From Pedobacter yonginensis (lineage in GTDB: Bacteria; Bacteroidota; Bacteroidia; Sphingobacteriales; Sphingobacteriaceae): a stretch of DNA of 64,000 nt. This document shows positions 26,274 to 34,784 of this stretch, one piece after another. Position 1 is the first letter of the stretch. The number at the start of each line of letters is the position of its first letter. The DNA lies in assembly GCF_003173595.1 (NCBI RefSeq), contig NZ_QGNZ01000003.1:248001-312000 (forward strand), in the 5' to 3' direction. Below the pieces are notes generated by a model that did no database searches, was not told the DNA's origin, and was given only the letters and a program-made list of their open reading frames with translations. The position numbers were made by a program, and so were the translations under genes.

Positions 26274-27242
26274 TTAATAAATAATGTTTGGAAAATCTCT
26301 TTTTGCTTGAGCAAGCATGGGTGCCCAATCTGCACCTTTTTCGTCTTTCGCTCCAAAAGCGGTTAACGCTAATGGGGCTAAATCGGCTTTAGCTGCACCA
26401 CTCCAAAAGTGAATAAACTCACCCAGGTTCATCTTTCTGGTGTATTGTTGATAGCTTTTACTCTGAACGGTTAATTGTTGTTTAGGGAAATTTTGAGATA
26501 GCAAGGTGAAGAAGCCGTTTAAAGCTTTTGCTTTTCCATAGTTTTCGTAAATGGGTAGAAACCAATTTTTAAACCATTGCGTACCTGCCTTCGGATAGCT
26601 ATCGGTTGTGGTCATCATTTTATTATACCAGCGTTGTGCATCGGCAGTTCTTCCCAAACCCAAATACACATCATATTGATAAATTTCCATCCACTTACTG
26701 TCGTGCCAAATGTCGAAGGCGGGCGATTCTTTAACCCCCTTTGATGCTCCTTCTACAATGTGCCCAATTTCGTGGGTAGATAAATCGATGTCATTATCAA
26801 CGCCAGTTGTCCAGGCATCTAAGCTATTGGCACCGCAATCTGTTACGTTTCTATAATCGTGGCCGGCATCTAAATAGGTGCCCGGATGTCCACCACTGTA
26901 TTTACCCGAATGATAAATTACAAATAAACGGCTGTCATCACCAAATTTGCCATAGGTTTTTTTAGTGTAGTTCCAAGCTTCTGCCATATAGGTTTTTGGC
27001 CAGGCAATGGTTGGCTTAACATCACCATCGTAATACACCACTACGCTTGTATCGTAATACACTCGATTGAGCAGCTGAATGTGTTCAAACCAATGTTCTT
27101 TCCATGTTCTGGGCGGTGCATCGGGCGGATCAACTGCTTCTACAATTGGCGGTGCAGGCTTTATGGTTTCGATTTCCTTTTTGCCATTGCATGCAAGTAA
27201 AGCAAAAATCACCATGGTATATAAAGGGAAAATGTTTTTCAT
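26274..27242 (-). CDS. HExxH zinc-peptidase-like lipoprotein
   Basis: A 322-residue lipoprotein. With the ATG at 27242, the signal peptide runs to the lipobox Cys18 (ALLAC). A gluzincin-like motif HEIGH is at 157-161 (DLSTHEIGHIVEGASKG), and the region before it (WNYTKKTYGKFGDDSRLFVIYHSGKY) resembles the fold-leading strand of peptidases. The rest is aromatic-rich and unrecognised. It is not a BSP protein by motif. It follows SusD after a terminator, so it belongs to the SusC/D transcript or is partly read through. By context it is a surface or periplasmic peptidase acting on a glycoprotein. The start at 27347 (TTG-type extension) is less likely. Confidence 0.7.
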   Translation of the reverse strand: MKNIFPLYTMVIFALLACNGKKEIETIKPAPPIVEAVDPPDAPPRTWKEHWFEHIQLLNRVYYDTSVVVYYDGDVKPTIAWPKTYMAEAWNYTKKTYGKFGDDSRLFVIYHSGKYSGGHPGTYLDAGHDYRNVTDCGANSLDAWTTGVDNDIDLSTHEIGHIVEGASKGVKESPAFDIWHDSKWMEIYQYDVYLGLGRTADAQRWYNKMMTTTDSYPKAGTQWFKNWFLPIYENYGKAKALNGFFTLLSQNFPKQQLTVQSKSYQQYTRKMNLGEFIHFWSGAAKADLAPLALTAFGAKDEKGADWAPMLAQAKRDFPNIIY

Positions 27243-27266
27243 AGTAAGCGTATTATGAGTTAAAAA

Positions 27267-27292
27267 AAGCACCGGGCGCTTACCCGATGCTT
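27267..27292 (-). terminator. Terminator after the first SusD gene
   Basis: AAGCACCGGG pairs with CCCGATGCTT (one wobble pair on the minus strand) across a short loop, followed by TTTTTTT on the minus strand. It sits 9 bases after the SusD stop at 27301 and in front of the HExxH lipoprotein start, a position that could lower downstream gene levels. Confidence 0.8.
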
Positions 27293-27300
27293 CATTATTT

Positions 27301-29127
27301 TTACCAGCCTGTATTTTGTACAATAACAGGTACTTTTTGAATTTCACCGTTTGGTATTGGCCATAAATAGTGTTTCTTTTGGAAAACTCTATTTTCAGTT
27401 ACCACCGGAGTATAAAATGCAGGTGCATTTTGTGAAATGTTTAAACCTCTAATTTGCGTATCAGTGGTTTCCGCAATCTTCCATTCTCTGGTGTAGAAAT
27501 AACGATCTAACTCAAAGGCAAGTTCAACGCGTCTTTCTCTACGGATGGCATCTCTCATATCCGTTGGGATTGGGAGACCACCGCTTCCATACACTGGAAT
27601 GCCTGCTCTGGTACGAATTCTGTTTAAATAGATTAGAATATCTGGGTCTGACGGATTCGACTCTTGCAAGGCTTCGATATAATCTAAATAAATTTCTGCC
27701 AATCTGATAGAGGTAAACAATGCTCTACCGCTTGTCCAACCGGCAACAGTTAAATGTTTTCTTGAAGTGTAACCTGTTTTGGTGTAATCGTTATTCGCAA
27801 TTGCACCTTTACCTGCGTTACCGCTATTGGTAAAATCGGTAATGATGTTTGATTGCGGGTTAATCCACTTACGGCCGGTATAGGTAATATCTGCATAAAA
27901 ACGTGGTTCGCGGTTTACATACATGTTGCTTACCATCCTTGGCGCACTTTGATCGTTTGGATCTGGCGCTTGAAAATTAGATGTTCCATTAGCCGTATAA
28001 GTTGGGTCGTTTTCAATTGGTAAGCCATTTGCAGTAAAAAATGCATCTACCAGTTGTTGCGATGGTGATAAGAATGAACCTCCTTTATCGCCACCGGAAG
28101 CACCGTTATGATTTGGCGCTAAAGAATACTGATAGAAGGTAACATCGCCGCCTCTTCCGAAAATAATTTCAGAATTCCATCCGGTTAAAAATACATCTCT
28201 GGTTGCAATAAATGCCCGGTTAAAAGCTGTATTTGGCAAGCCCGATGGCGTAGATGCAACAGTGTAAAGTGCATAGCTAGAATAATTCGGGTTGTTTAAG
28301 AACGCCTTTGCAGCAGTAGCTAATCTGGTCCATTTTGCAACATTGTAGGTTTGAGAAATTAATTGTTTACCGTCTTGGTTTCTCAAGTTAGCATAATCTG
28401 TATTTCCATTGAATAATGGACGAGCAGCTGTTAGCAATGTTTTAATTTTATAGGCCTCGGCAACAGATGCTGTGATGTGCCCATAATCTTCATTTGCTTG
28501 TGGCACAGCTGGTAAACGAGAGATGGTTGCATCTAATTCGCTCACGATGTAATCTACACACTCATCCATCGAGTTACGTGGCTTACTGATTACCTCAAGT
28601 GGTGCATCAGATGCAATTGGATCGTTTCCTAATAAAATTACCGGACCATATTGTCTGATTAAGTAATAGTAATAAATGGCACGTAAAGCTCTGGCTTCAT
28701 TGTAGTAACGATTAACCAAATCTATACCCCCAATGTTACAATCTGTACATCTGGTTACATTTGCCATGAAAGAACTGGCGGCTTGAATACCACGATAGTA
28801 AGTTTGCCAGTGATAGTTTACGTTAGCGCTGGTAGCATCCCAAGCACCTGAGTTTACACTTTCGGTAAAATTAGGTAAGGTATAATCAGCTTCGTCAGAA
28901 GCGGCTGTCCATGGGCCAATGTTTCCTGAAGCGCTTGCCGAACGATCTTGATTTTGATCTGGCAAGGTAGAATACACGTTTGCCAATGCCTGATCTACAG
29001 TAGATTTTCTTTGATACAACTGATCAAAGGTAAGTCGATCATCAGGTACTTGATTTAAAAATTTCTTACAGCCAGAGTTGCTTACCAACAACAATGCGCC
29101 AACTGTATATATTAATATTTTTTTCAT
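27301..29127 (-). CDS. SusD/RagB-type outer-membrane lipoprotein (PUL 1)
   Basis: A 608-residue lipoprotein (lipobox SGC, Cys20) of the SusD family. Opening KKFLNQVPDDRLTFDQLYQRKSTVDQALANVY and the central tetratricopeptide-like helices are typical, as is the ending WPIPNGEIQKVPVIVQNTGW. It caps the SusC barrel at the cell surface and binds the glycan ligand. The start is 10 bases after SusC (29138), so the pair is one operon. Ligand type is inferred as mannose-containing oligosaccharide or glycopeptide from neighbouring GH92 and peptidase genes. Confidence 0.93.
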   Translation of the reverse strand: MKKILIYTVGALLLVSNSGCKKFLNQVPDDRLTFDQLYQRKSTVDQALANVYSTLPDQNQDRSASASGNIGPWTAASDEADYTLPNFTESVNSGAWDATSANVNYHWQTYYRGIQAASSFMANVTRCTDCNIGGIDLVNRYYNEARALRAIYYYYLIRQYGPVILLGNDPIASDAPLEVISKPRNSMDECVDYIVSELDATISRLPAVPQANEDYGHITASVAEAYKIKTLLTAARPLFNGNTDYANLRNQDGKQLISQTYNVAKWTRLATAAKAFLNNPNYSSYALYTVASTPSGLPNTAFNRAFIATRDVFLTGWNSEIIFGRGGDVTFYQYSLAPNHNGASGGDKGGSFLSPSQQLVDAFFTANGLPIENDPTYTANGTSNFQAPDPNDQSAPRMVSNMYVNREPRFYADITYTGRKWINPQSNIITDFTNSGNAGKGAIANNDYTKTGYTSRKHLTVAGWTSGRALFTSIRLAEIYLDYIEALQESNPSDPDILIYLNRIRTRAGIPVYGSGGLPIPTDMRDAIRRERRVELAFELDRYFYTREWKIAETTDTQIRGLNISQNAPAFYTPVVTENRVFQKKHYLWPIPNGEIQKVPVIVQNTGW

Positions 29128-29137
29128 TCTTTTTATT

Positions 29138-32100
29138 TTAGAAGTTAGCAGTAAGACCTAAAGAATAATTAGATGTTAGCGGATATCTTGTTCCGTTATT
29201 GGTTAACAATTCTGGATCCCAAAGTTTAAATTTACTGATGGTGAATACGTTATAACCCGTTGCATAAATTCTGAGGCGTTTAATACCGATCGATTTTATG
29301 CCTTCTTTAAGTGTATAACCTAAATCTGCATTTTTTAACCTCAAGAAACTGATGTCGCGAAGCCACCAAGTACTTGCCTGATAATTGTTGTTGTTTGTAC
29401 CACCGTATGATAGGCGTGGATAAACTGCATCTTGACGAGGGTTTGTTGGTGTCCAACGATCGGCCGCTACAGCTAACATATTACCCAAACCGCCTGAATT
29501 TGCAAAAGATGGAATGTTTAAGATGATGTCTGCATTATCCTGTCCTTGGAAAAACAATCCAAAATCGAAGTTCTTGAAGGTTAAAGAGAAACCGAAACCA
29601 TAGGTTGTACTCGGTACATCGCCCCTACCAATTGCGGTTTGGTCAAATGAATCGATTTTGCCATCGCCATTTAAATCTTTGTACTTAATATCGCCCGGCA
29701 TTAAGGTTCCGAATTGTGTTGGGCTAGCATTAATTTCGGCCTGCGAATCAAACAATTTTTCTGCGATGTAACCGAAACGGGTCGAAGCCAAAATATTAAG
29801 TCCTCTTTGCTCTAACCAAGGATAAGCTTTTGGTGCCTGATCGTTCTCGATTACCTTATCTTTATTGAAGGTTAAATTTGCTCTTAAGTTTAGCGACCAA
29901 TCTTGGCCTAATTTCGCATCGTATTGTAGGGTTCCATCAATACCTTTGTTTTCTACAATCCCCAAGTTACCAATTGGGGTGTTGGCTAAGCCGATGTAGT
30001 TTGGTACCGTACCTCTGCTAATGAATTGATTCTCTCTTCTTTCTTTAAAGAAATCGACAATTAAGGATAGGTTGTTATTCAAGGTTTTCAATTCGAAACC
30101 TAAATCTTGTTTACGCGTTTCAGCCCAAGTTACATCTACACCATAAGCGGTTACACCTAAGCCACCTGGCGAAATGTTACCGTTCTGGCCAAATGTATAA
30201 CCACTTGCACTACCTACTTTAGTTAAGTAATAGAAACGATCGCCTTCGCTACCTGCATAACCAGAACCGCTACCACCACTACCTACTATACCGTCAGAAT
30301 AACGGAACTTAACCATTTGAATGGCATTTTTTAATGGTTCAAAGAATTTCTCATTTGATAGCAACCATCCCACACCTAATGCTGGGAAGAAACCATAGCG
30401 TTTATCTGGAGCAAAGTTTTCTGATCCGTTATAACCTACGTTAAATTCGAAGAAATAGCGGTTATCAAAGGCATAAGTTGCACGACTGGCTACACCTTGT
30501 AAACGGTATGGTAATGAAAGCGTTAGGTTACCTGCAAATGGGGTGGTATTATCATTTTGATTGTACAACAATAAACCACTTACCGCATGCTTACCAAAAG
30601 TACGGTTGTAGTTTACGGCAGCTTCAAAATATAACTTTTTATCTCCACCGTTACCTACGCCATAGTTTAAGAAATCCTGTCCCTGAAGGATAAGGCCATA
30701 TTTATAACCTGAACTTGGATTACCCGGTACGATGTAAGGATCGTTAGGATTGATTCTGTATAATGTTTCTCTTTTCGTTCTCGCAATGGTATTGCTGTTG
30801 TTAATATCGAAAGAAAACATGGTGGTAACCGACAAACCCGGCGTAACTTCTTTTAAATCTTGAGTTAAGCGAAGATTTGAATAGAGTTGGTTGGTATATC
30901 CTGAGCTGTATCCGTTTCTGGTTACATCACCATAAGGGTTACGCTGATCTGCCTGCGGACTGATGCCCGGCAAGCTTCCGTTTGGATATAAAACAGGGAA
31001 AGATGTAGGGTTAATTAAAAATGCCTGACTGAAAATATCTTGTGCATTTAGGTTACTTGGAAATTTACTTTGCCCTAAAATACCTTTAATGCCCAAATCC
31101 ATTTTCGTGGTTCCGGTAATGTCCCAATTTAAATTGGCACTTACGTTATAGCGGCTGTAACTCTGTTTTGTTGATGAGTTTACGGCTTCATCAGTTTTAA
31201 ATAAACCATCTTCGCCATAATAACCCAATGAAACATAGTATTTTGCATTACTCACCCCACCAGAAAGGTTGGCTGTTGCTGATCTGTTTCTACCAAAATC
31301 GTTATAAATGGCATCAAACCAGTTTACATTTGGATAAAGTATTGGATCAGTACCAGCAGCTGTCCTTTGAACGGCATCTATCGAGTATGCTGGCGTAAAT
31401 GCACCTGCTGCTCCACCTCTCAAATAATCAGAATATTTAGCTTCATTAGCTAAGTTCATATAATCTACCCCATCAATAAGCTGTGGTTTTTTAGTGAAAC
31501 GGCTTATGCCTTCAAAATATTCTACATTAATTTTTGGCGAACCTGTTTTACCCTGTTTGGTGTTGATTAAGATTACTCCATTTGCACCACGAATACCGTA
31601 AACCGCTGTAGCGGCAGCATCTTTAAGTACAGTAAAGTTTTCTACATCATATACACTAATATCATTTAGGTTACGGTTAGGCACACCATCAATAATCACC
31701 AATGGCCCTCTATCGCCAGCGGTAAGTGATGAAATTCCACGGATAAAGATATCAGAGCCAGTTGCGCCTGGTTCACCATTTCTGCTTACGTTTACAACGC
31801 CCGGAATACGGCCAGCCAATAACTGACTCATACTTGAAACGGGTTGTTTCAATTCTTCGGCTTTAACAGATGATTGCGCTCCAACCAAACTCTCTTTTTT
31901 CTGTGTACCGAAACCTACAATTGCAACTTCTTGCAAGTTTGCACCAACAGTTTCTTTTAAGCTAACGTTGATGGCTGTTTGCGTACCAACGGTTATTTCT
32001 TGTGTATCATAACCTACATAAGTTACAATTAATACGGAATTTTGATCTGGAACGGTAATGGTAAAAGCCCCATTAACGTCTGCCGCAGCGCTGATAGAGC

Positions 32101-32341
32101 TTCCTTTTACCTTTACACCAGCACCCGGCAAAGGCAATCCTTTTTCATCTTTAATAATACCACGCACAACAATATCGGCTTTGGTTTTTGTAACCTCTAC
32201 CGTACTGCTAATGTTAACAGCAGAAGCACTGGCCGTTGCAAAAATACCGCTGCTTAAAGCTAATGTTAAAGCGATAGCCTTAACCGCACGATCTTTAAGC
32301 TTGAGCCGGCCGGTAGTTATTTTTGTAATTCTTTTCATCAT
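29138..32341 (-). CDS. SusC/RagA-type TonB-linked outer-membrane transporter (PUL 1)
   Basis: A 1067-residue outer-membrane transporter. Signal peptide (about 1-42), a carboxypeptidase-regulatory-like domain (VVRGIIKDEKGLPLPGAGVKVKG), a plug with SusC-type IFIRGISSLTAGDRGPLVIIDGVPN and a large beta-barrel ending YSLGLTANF. It imports oligosaccharides or glycopeptides bound by the partner SusD with energy from TonB. It is preceded by an F5/8 C-domain lipoprotein gene after 117 bases and followed by SusD. Two possible ATG starts (32341, 32338) are adjacent. Confidence 0.93.
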   Translation of the reverse strand: MMKRITKITTGRLKLKDRAVKAIALTLALSSGIFATASASAVNISSTVEVTKTKADIVVRGIIKDEKGLPLPGAGVKVKGSSISAAADVNGAFTITVPDQNSVLIVTYVGYDTQEITVGTQTAINVSLKETVGANLQEVAIVGFGTQKKESLVGAQSSVKAEELKQPVSSMSQLLAGRIPGVVNVSRNGEPGATGSDIFIRGISSLTAGDRGPLVIIDGVPNRNLNDISVYDVENFTVLKDAAATAVYGIRGANGVILINTKQGKTGSPKINVEYFEGISRFTKKPQLIDGVDYMNLANEAKYSDYLRGGAAGAFTPAYSIDAVQRTAAGTDPILYPNVNWFDAIYNDFGRNRSATANLSGGVSNAKYYVSLGYYGEDGLFKTDEAVNSSTKQSYSRYNVSANLNWDITGTTKMDLGIKGILGQSKFPSNLNAQDIFSQAFLINPTSFPVLYPNGSLPGISPQADQRNPYGDVTRNGYSSGYTNQLYSNLRLTQDLKEVTPGLSVTTMFSFDINNSNTIARTKRETLYRINPNDPYIVPGNPSSGYKYGLILQGQDFLNYGVGNGGDKKLYFEAAVNYNRTFGKHAVSGLLLYNQNDNTTPFAGNLTLSLPYRLQGVASRATYAFDNRYFFEFNVGYNGSENFAPDKRYGFFPALGVGWLLSNEKFFEPLKNAIQMVKFRYSDGIVGSGGSGSGYAGSEGDRFYYLTKVGSASGYTFGQNGNISPGGLGVTAYGVDVTWAETRKQDLGFELKTLNNNLSLIVDFFKERRENQFISRGTVPNYIGLANTPIGNLGIVENKGIDGTLQYDAKLGQDWSLNLRANLTFNKDKVIENDQAPKAYPWLEQRGLNILASTRFGYIAEKLFDSQAEINASPTQFGTLMPGDIKYKDLNGDGKIDSFDQTAIGRGDVPSTTYGFGFSLTFKNFDFGLFFQGQDNADIILNIPSFANSGGLGNMLAVAADRWTPTNPRQDAVYPRLSYGGTNNNNYQASTWWLRDISFLRLKNADLGYTLKEGIKSIGIKRLRIYATGYNVFTISKFKLWDPELLTNNGTRYPLTSNYSLGLTANF

Positions 32342-32458
32342 AATGTTTTGTTCTTAACAGATTTATTATTAGGTGTATTCGTCAGCTTGATTGTGTGTTT
32401 GGTTCAGGGTTAAATCTGAGCACAATCGTTTTTACTGAAGAGAAATATGTATCGAATG

Positions 32459-33019
32459 TTATTGTTGCTCTTCTGGCACTTCAATTAAACGCCATTCTGA
32501 TAACTGAAATAAAGATCCACTACCAATGGCTGAAATGCTGATTCTGTAAAACTTGTATAGCACCTTATTTTTGAAACTGTAGGTTTTTGTTAGGTTGCGT
32601 CCAGAGAATGTTTCACCTGTTCTGGTATCTAAATCTACCCAAGTGGTGCCATCTAACGATCCGCTAAATTTCCAATCCTTTGGATCTCTACCTGGTGCAT
32701 CATTTCCAGAGGTTAAGGTGTATGATGCTACTTGCTGTGGAGCCGGAAAAGCCAATTGCATGTAAAAGTTAGATTGAAATGGGTTGATTAGGAATTTCGA
32801 GTTGAAATCGTTGTCAACCACCTTCGCTGATCCTTCAGAACTTGTAGCGCCTCCAGAGCTTTCAATGTTTACCGATAGCGCGGCCTTCGCCGTTACATCT
32901 ACTTTTGCTTTCCAGGTAAAAAGATCTACTGCTGGGTATTCTTCTTTACCACATCCAAGCAATAAAATCAAGACTGCACAGAGCCCGATCGTGTTCTTGG
33001 TCATTTTTAAAAAATTCAT
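32459..33019 (-). CDS. F5/8 type C (discoidin) domain lipoprotein
   Basis: A 186-residue lipoprotein (signal peptide with lipobox LLGC, about Cys23). Residues about 50-180 form a galactose-binding-like beta sandwich: VVDNDFNSKFLI, YTLTSGNDAPGRDPKDWKFSGS and LYKFYRISISAIGSG match the F5/8 C family. It likely binds a carbohydrate or glycoprotein at the surface. It precedes SusC on the same strand and may be a surface glycan-binding protein of PUL 1. An internal Met at residue 6 could also be the start. Confidence 0.82.
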   Translation of the reverse strand: MNFLKMTKNTIGLCAVLILLLGCGKEEYPAVDLFTWKAKVDVTAKAALSVNIESSGGATSSEGSAKVVDNDFNSKFLINPFQSNFYMQLAFPAPQQVASYTLTSGNDAPGRDPKDWKFSGSLDGTTWVDLDTRTGETFSGRNLTKTYSFKNKVLYKFYRISISAIGSGSLFQLSEWRLIEVPEEQQ

Positions 33020-33505
33020 AATTAGTTAAATAAAGTTTGATAGTTGTGAATTGTGTTTTGGATAATGGCAGACCAATAGATGATACCCCAATGCAATCGG
33101 TTGAAATAATTTGTATTTAATGGGTTGCAAACTTGCTTGATTGATCGCGCGACTCCATTCCTATTAATTCAGAATCAGCGTTTCTTAAAGTAACTTGCAA
33201 GTTTTCCGTTTTCCCATCTGAGCCACTTGTTCATCGTGTTCAGTTCACAAAATCAAATCAGCGCTTTTACACCTTGGTGTTTTGGTTTTGTAAAAGGCTG
33301 GAGATTGACAACATTGTATTCATTTTTTTGGTGTGAAGGAGTTAATCTTCACTTCTGCTCAATGAGCTGGCTTGGTGTAGTTTTAGTTGAGTTTCTTCAT
33401 ACAGTTTGGTTTAGGTTTCTTTCAGTTAGTTCGTTGTTGCGCTCTTGTTAGCGTATTTGGTTTTTCAAAATTTGGTAAACGGAAGATAGTTTGTTATTTG
33501 CACAG

Positions 33506-33519
33506 CTAAAACGTTTTAG
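33506..33519. promoter_or_regulatory. LacI-type operator palindrome (PUL 1, site A)
   Basis: CTAAAACGTTTTAG, a perfect 14-base palindrome with central CG. Its centre lies 81 bases from the second copy at 33586, about eight helical turns, a spacing that could let one tetramer bridge both sites. Confidence 0.72.
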
Positions 33520-33585
33520 TATTAAAATCTAAAAAAAAACTGCTGGGTTAGGAGCAGAATTTATGGATTAGAAGTATTCGGTCAG

Positions 33586-33601
33586 ACTAAAACGTTTTAG
33601 T
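33586..33601. promoter_or_regulatory. LacI-type operator palindrome (PUL 1, site B)
   Basis: ACTAAAACGTTTTAGT, a perfect 16-base palindrome. Same core as site A, with an extra base pair on each side. Confidence 0.72.
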
Positions 33602-33720
33602 TTCCAATTATAGAGATTTTTCTGGAAATGCAAATGCAACATATCTGTTACAGATGAAATTCATTCGATTTATGGCAAATTCTAGCAGGTATATTCCAAG
33701 AAAACAGAGATTTAGATTAA

Positions 33721-33777
33721 TAAAAGCTTAACTATTTGAATATTTTATTGGCTTTTATTCAAATAGTTAAGCTTTTA
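33721..33777 (-). terminator. Long perfect hairpin after the second ROK gene
   Basis: Two 22-base arms (TAAAAGCTTAACTATTTGAATA and its complement) form a perfect stem around a 13-base loop, 57 bases past the stop of the ROK gene at 33834. It probably ends the GH92/ROK transcript. The stem is longer than common terminators. Confidence 0.65.
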
Positions 33778-33833
33778 CCGACATATTATTAAAATTTTTA
33801 TAATAATATACAAAACAGGGAAATTGGCAACTT

Positions 33834-34721
33834 TTAGGAAGCGATAGACTTAATTACAACCTCGCTGCAGCTTGCTGCGCCAATTAAAGCGGCATGTTCT
33901 TTCAATTCTGAAATTTTTATGGCCGTATCTATGCCATTCCCTTTCAAGGTGGCAATTAATTCTGGTGCAAAGGCATCAAAGGCTTGCGCAATGTTACCCC
34001 CAATAATCACCATATCAATTTTTGATTTTTTGATAATTGGGATTAAAAACTGTGCGAGGTTATAGCCAAACTCCATGAAAACTCTGGTGGCTAAATGATC
34101 AGCATGAACAATGCTCACCAACTCTTTTACGCCATCTAAAGTTTGACCGCTTAATTGATGATATCGTTTCACAAACCATCGGGTGGATAGGTAATCTTCG
34201 GCAATGCCATCGATAAATGGCGAGTTCCACAAATCGGCATCAACAGCCTTATCATCCATACAAATGGATGAACCTAGGCCTGTGCCTAAAGTTAAACCCA
34301 AAACGTGCGCATTACCTTTGGCGGCGCCCGCAAAAACTTCGCCCTGCAAAAAACCCGCGGCATCATTTATAAAATGAATGTTTTCTGCTGGTATTTTGAG
34401 TCTTTCTGATAACTCTGCCTTTACATTTACTTGGTATAGGGCTTTAAATTTATCTTGATCTTTTATTAAAGAAATTCCTTTTTCGTAATCGAATGGCCCT
34501 GGCATGGCAATACCCAAATGCCTTGCTAAATTGGGGATTCCATCAAATGCATCATTTATAATTTTGCACCAAGCGGCAAAAATAACTTCCTTACTTTCTT
34601 GAGCATTAATTGCACTCCTCCTGATCGAATTATGGATTAATGTTCTTGTTTCTAAATCTACCAAAGCAGCAGTAATATGCGAACCGCCTATATCTACACC
34701 TAATGCCACGGACTTTTCCAT
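33834..34721 (-). CDS. ROK family sugar kinase (copy 2)
   Basis: A 295-residue cytoplasmic ROK kinase closely related to copy 1 (shared MPGPFDYEKGISLIKDQDKF and GIAEDYLST). ATP site DIGGSH is at 10-15, catalytic Asp120 in INDAAGFLQGE, LGTGLGS at 145-151. The usual zinc motif is again missing. It follows the second GH92 gene after 63 bases on the same strand. Mannose or another liberated hexose is the probable substrate; the sequence does not say which. Confidence 0.85.
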   Translation of the reverse strand: MEKSVALGVDIGGSHITAALVDLETRTLIHNSIRRSAINAQESKEVIFAAWCKIINDAFDGIPNLARHLGIAMPGPFDYEKGISLIKDQDKFKALYQVNVKAELSERLKIPAENIHFINDAAGFLQGEVFAGAAKGNAHVLGLTLGTGLGSSICMDDKAVDADLWNSPFIDGIAEDYLSTRWFVKRYHQLSGQTLDGVKELVSIVHADHLATRVFMEFGYNLAQFLIPIIKKSKIDMVIIGGNIAQAFDAFAPELIATLKGNGIDTAIKISELKEHAALIGAASCSEVVIKSIAS

Positions 34722-34784
34722 TCTATATCTATCTTGTATTAACTTATTCTTTTTCTATTGGCATTTGTAATGAATGCCTTCATC

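Larger units (their letters stand above)
33020..33833. promoter_or_regulatory. Long regulatory gap upstream of PUL 1
   Basis: An 814-base gap with no supported gene. It holds the two exact LacI-type palindromes (33506, 33586), the 12-base palindrome AACTTGCAAGTT at 33192-33203, and a 22-base-stem hairpin at 33721-33777. TAGATTTT on the minus strand just upstream of the 33506 operator is a loose -7-like box. If that is the promoter, the leader before the F5/8 gene is about 480 bases. Confidence 0.5.

Noticed and set aside
27242..27347. N-terminal extension of the HExxH lipoprotein to 27347
   Set aside because: It overlaps the SusD stop, removes the signal peptide from the N-terminus and spans the terminator. 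The ATG at 27242 gives a proper lipobox.
33227..33451. A 74-residue plus-strand frame in the PUL 1 gap
   Set aside because: Low-complexity, aromatic-rich and without a family; the gap looks regulatory.
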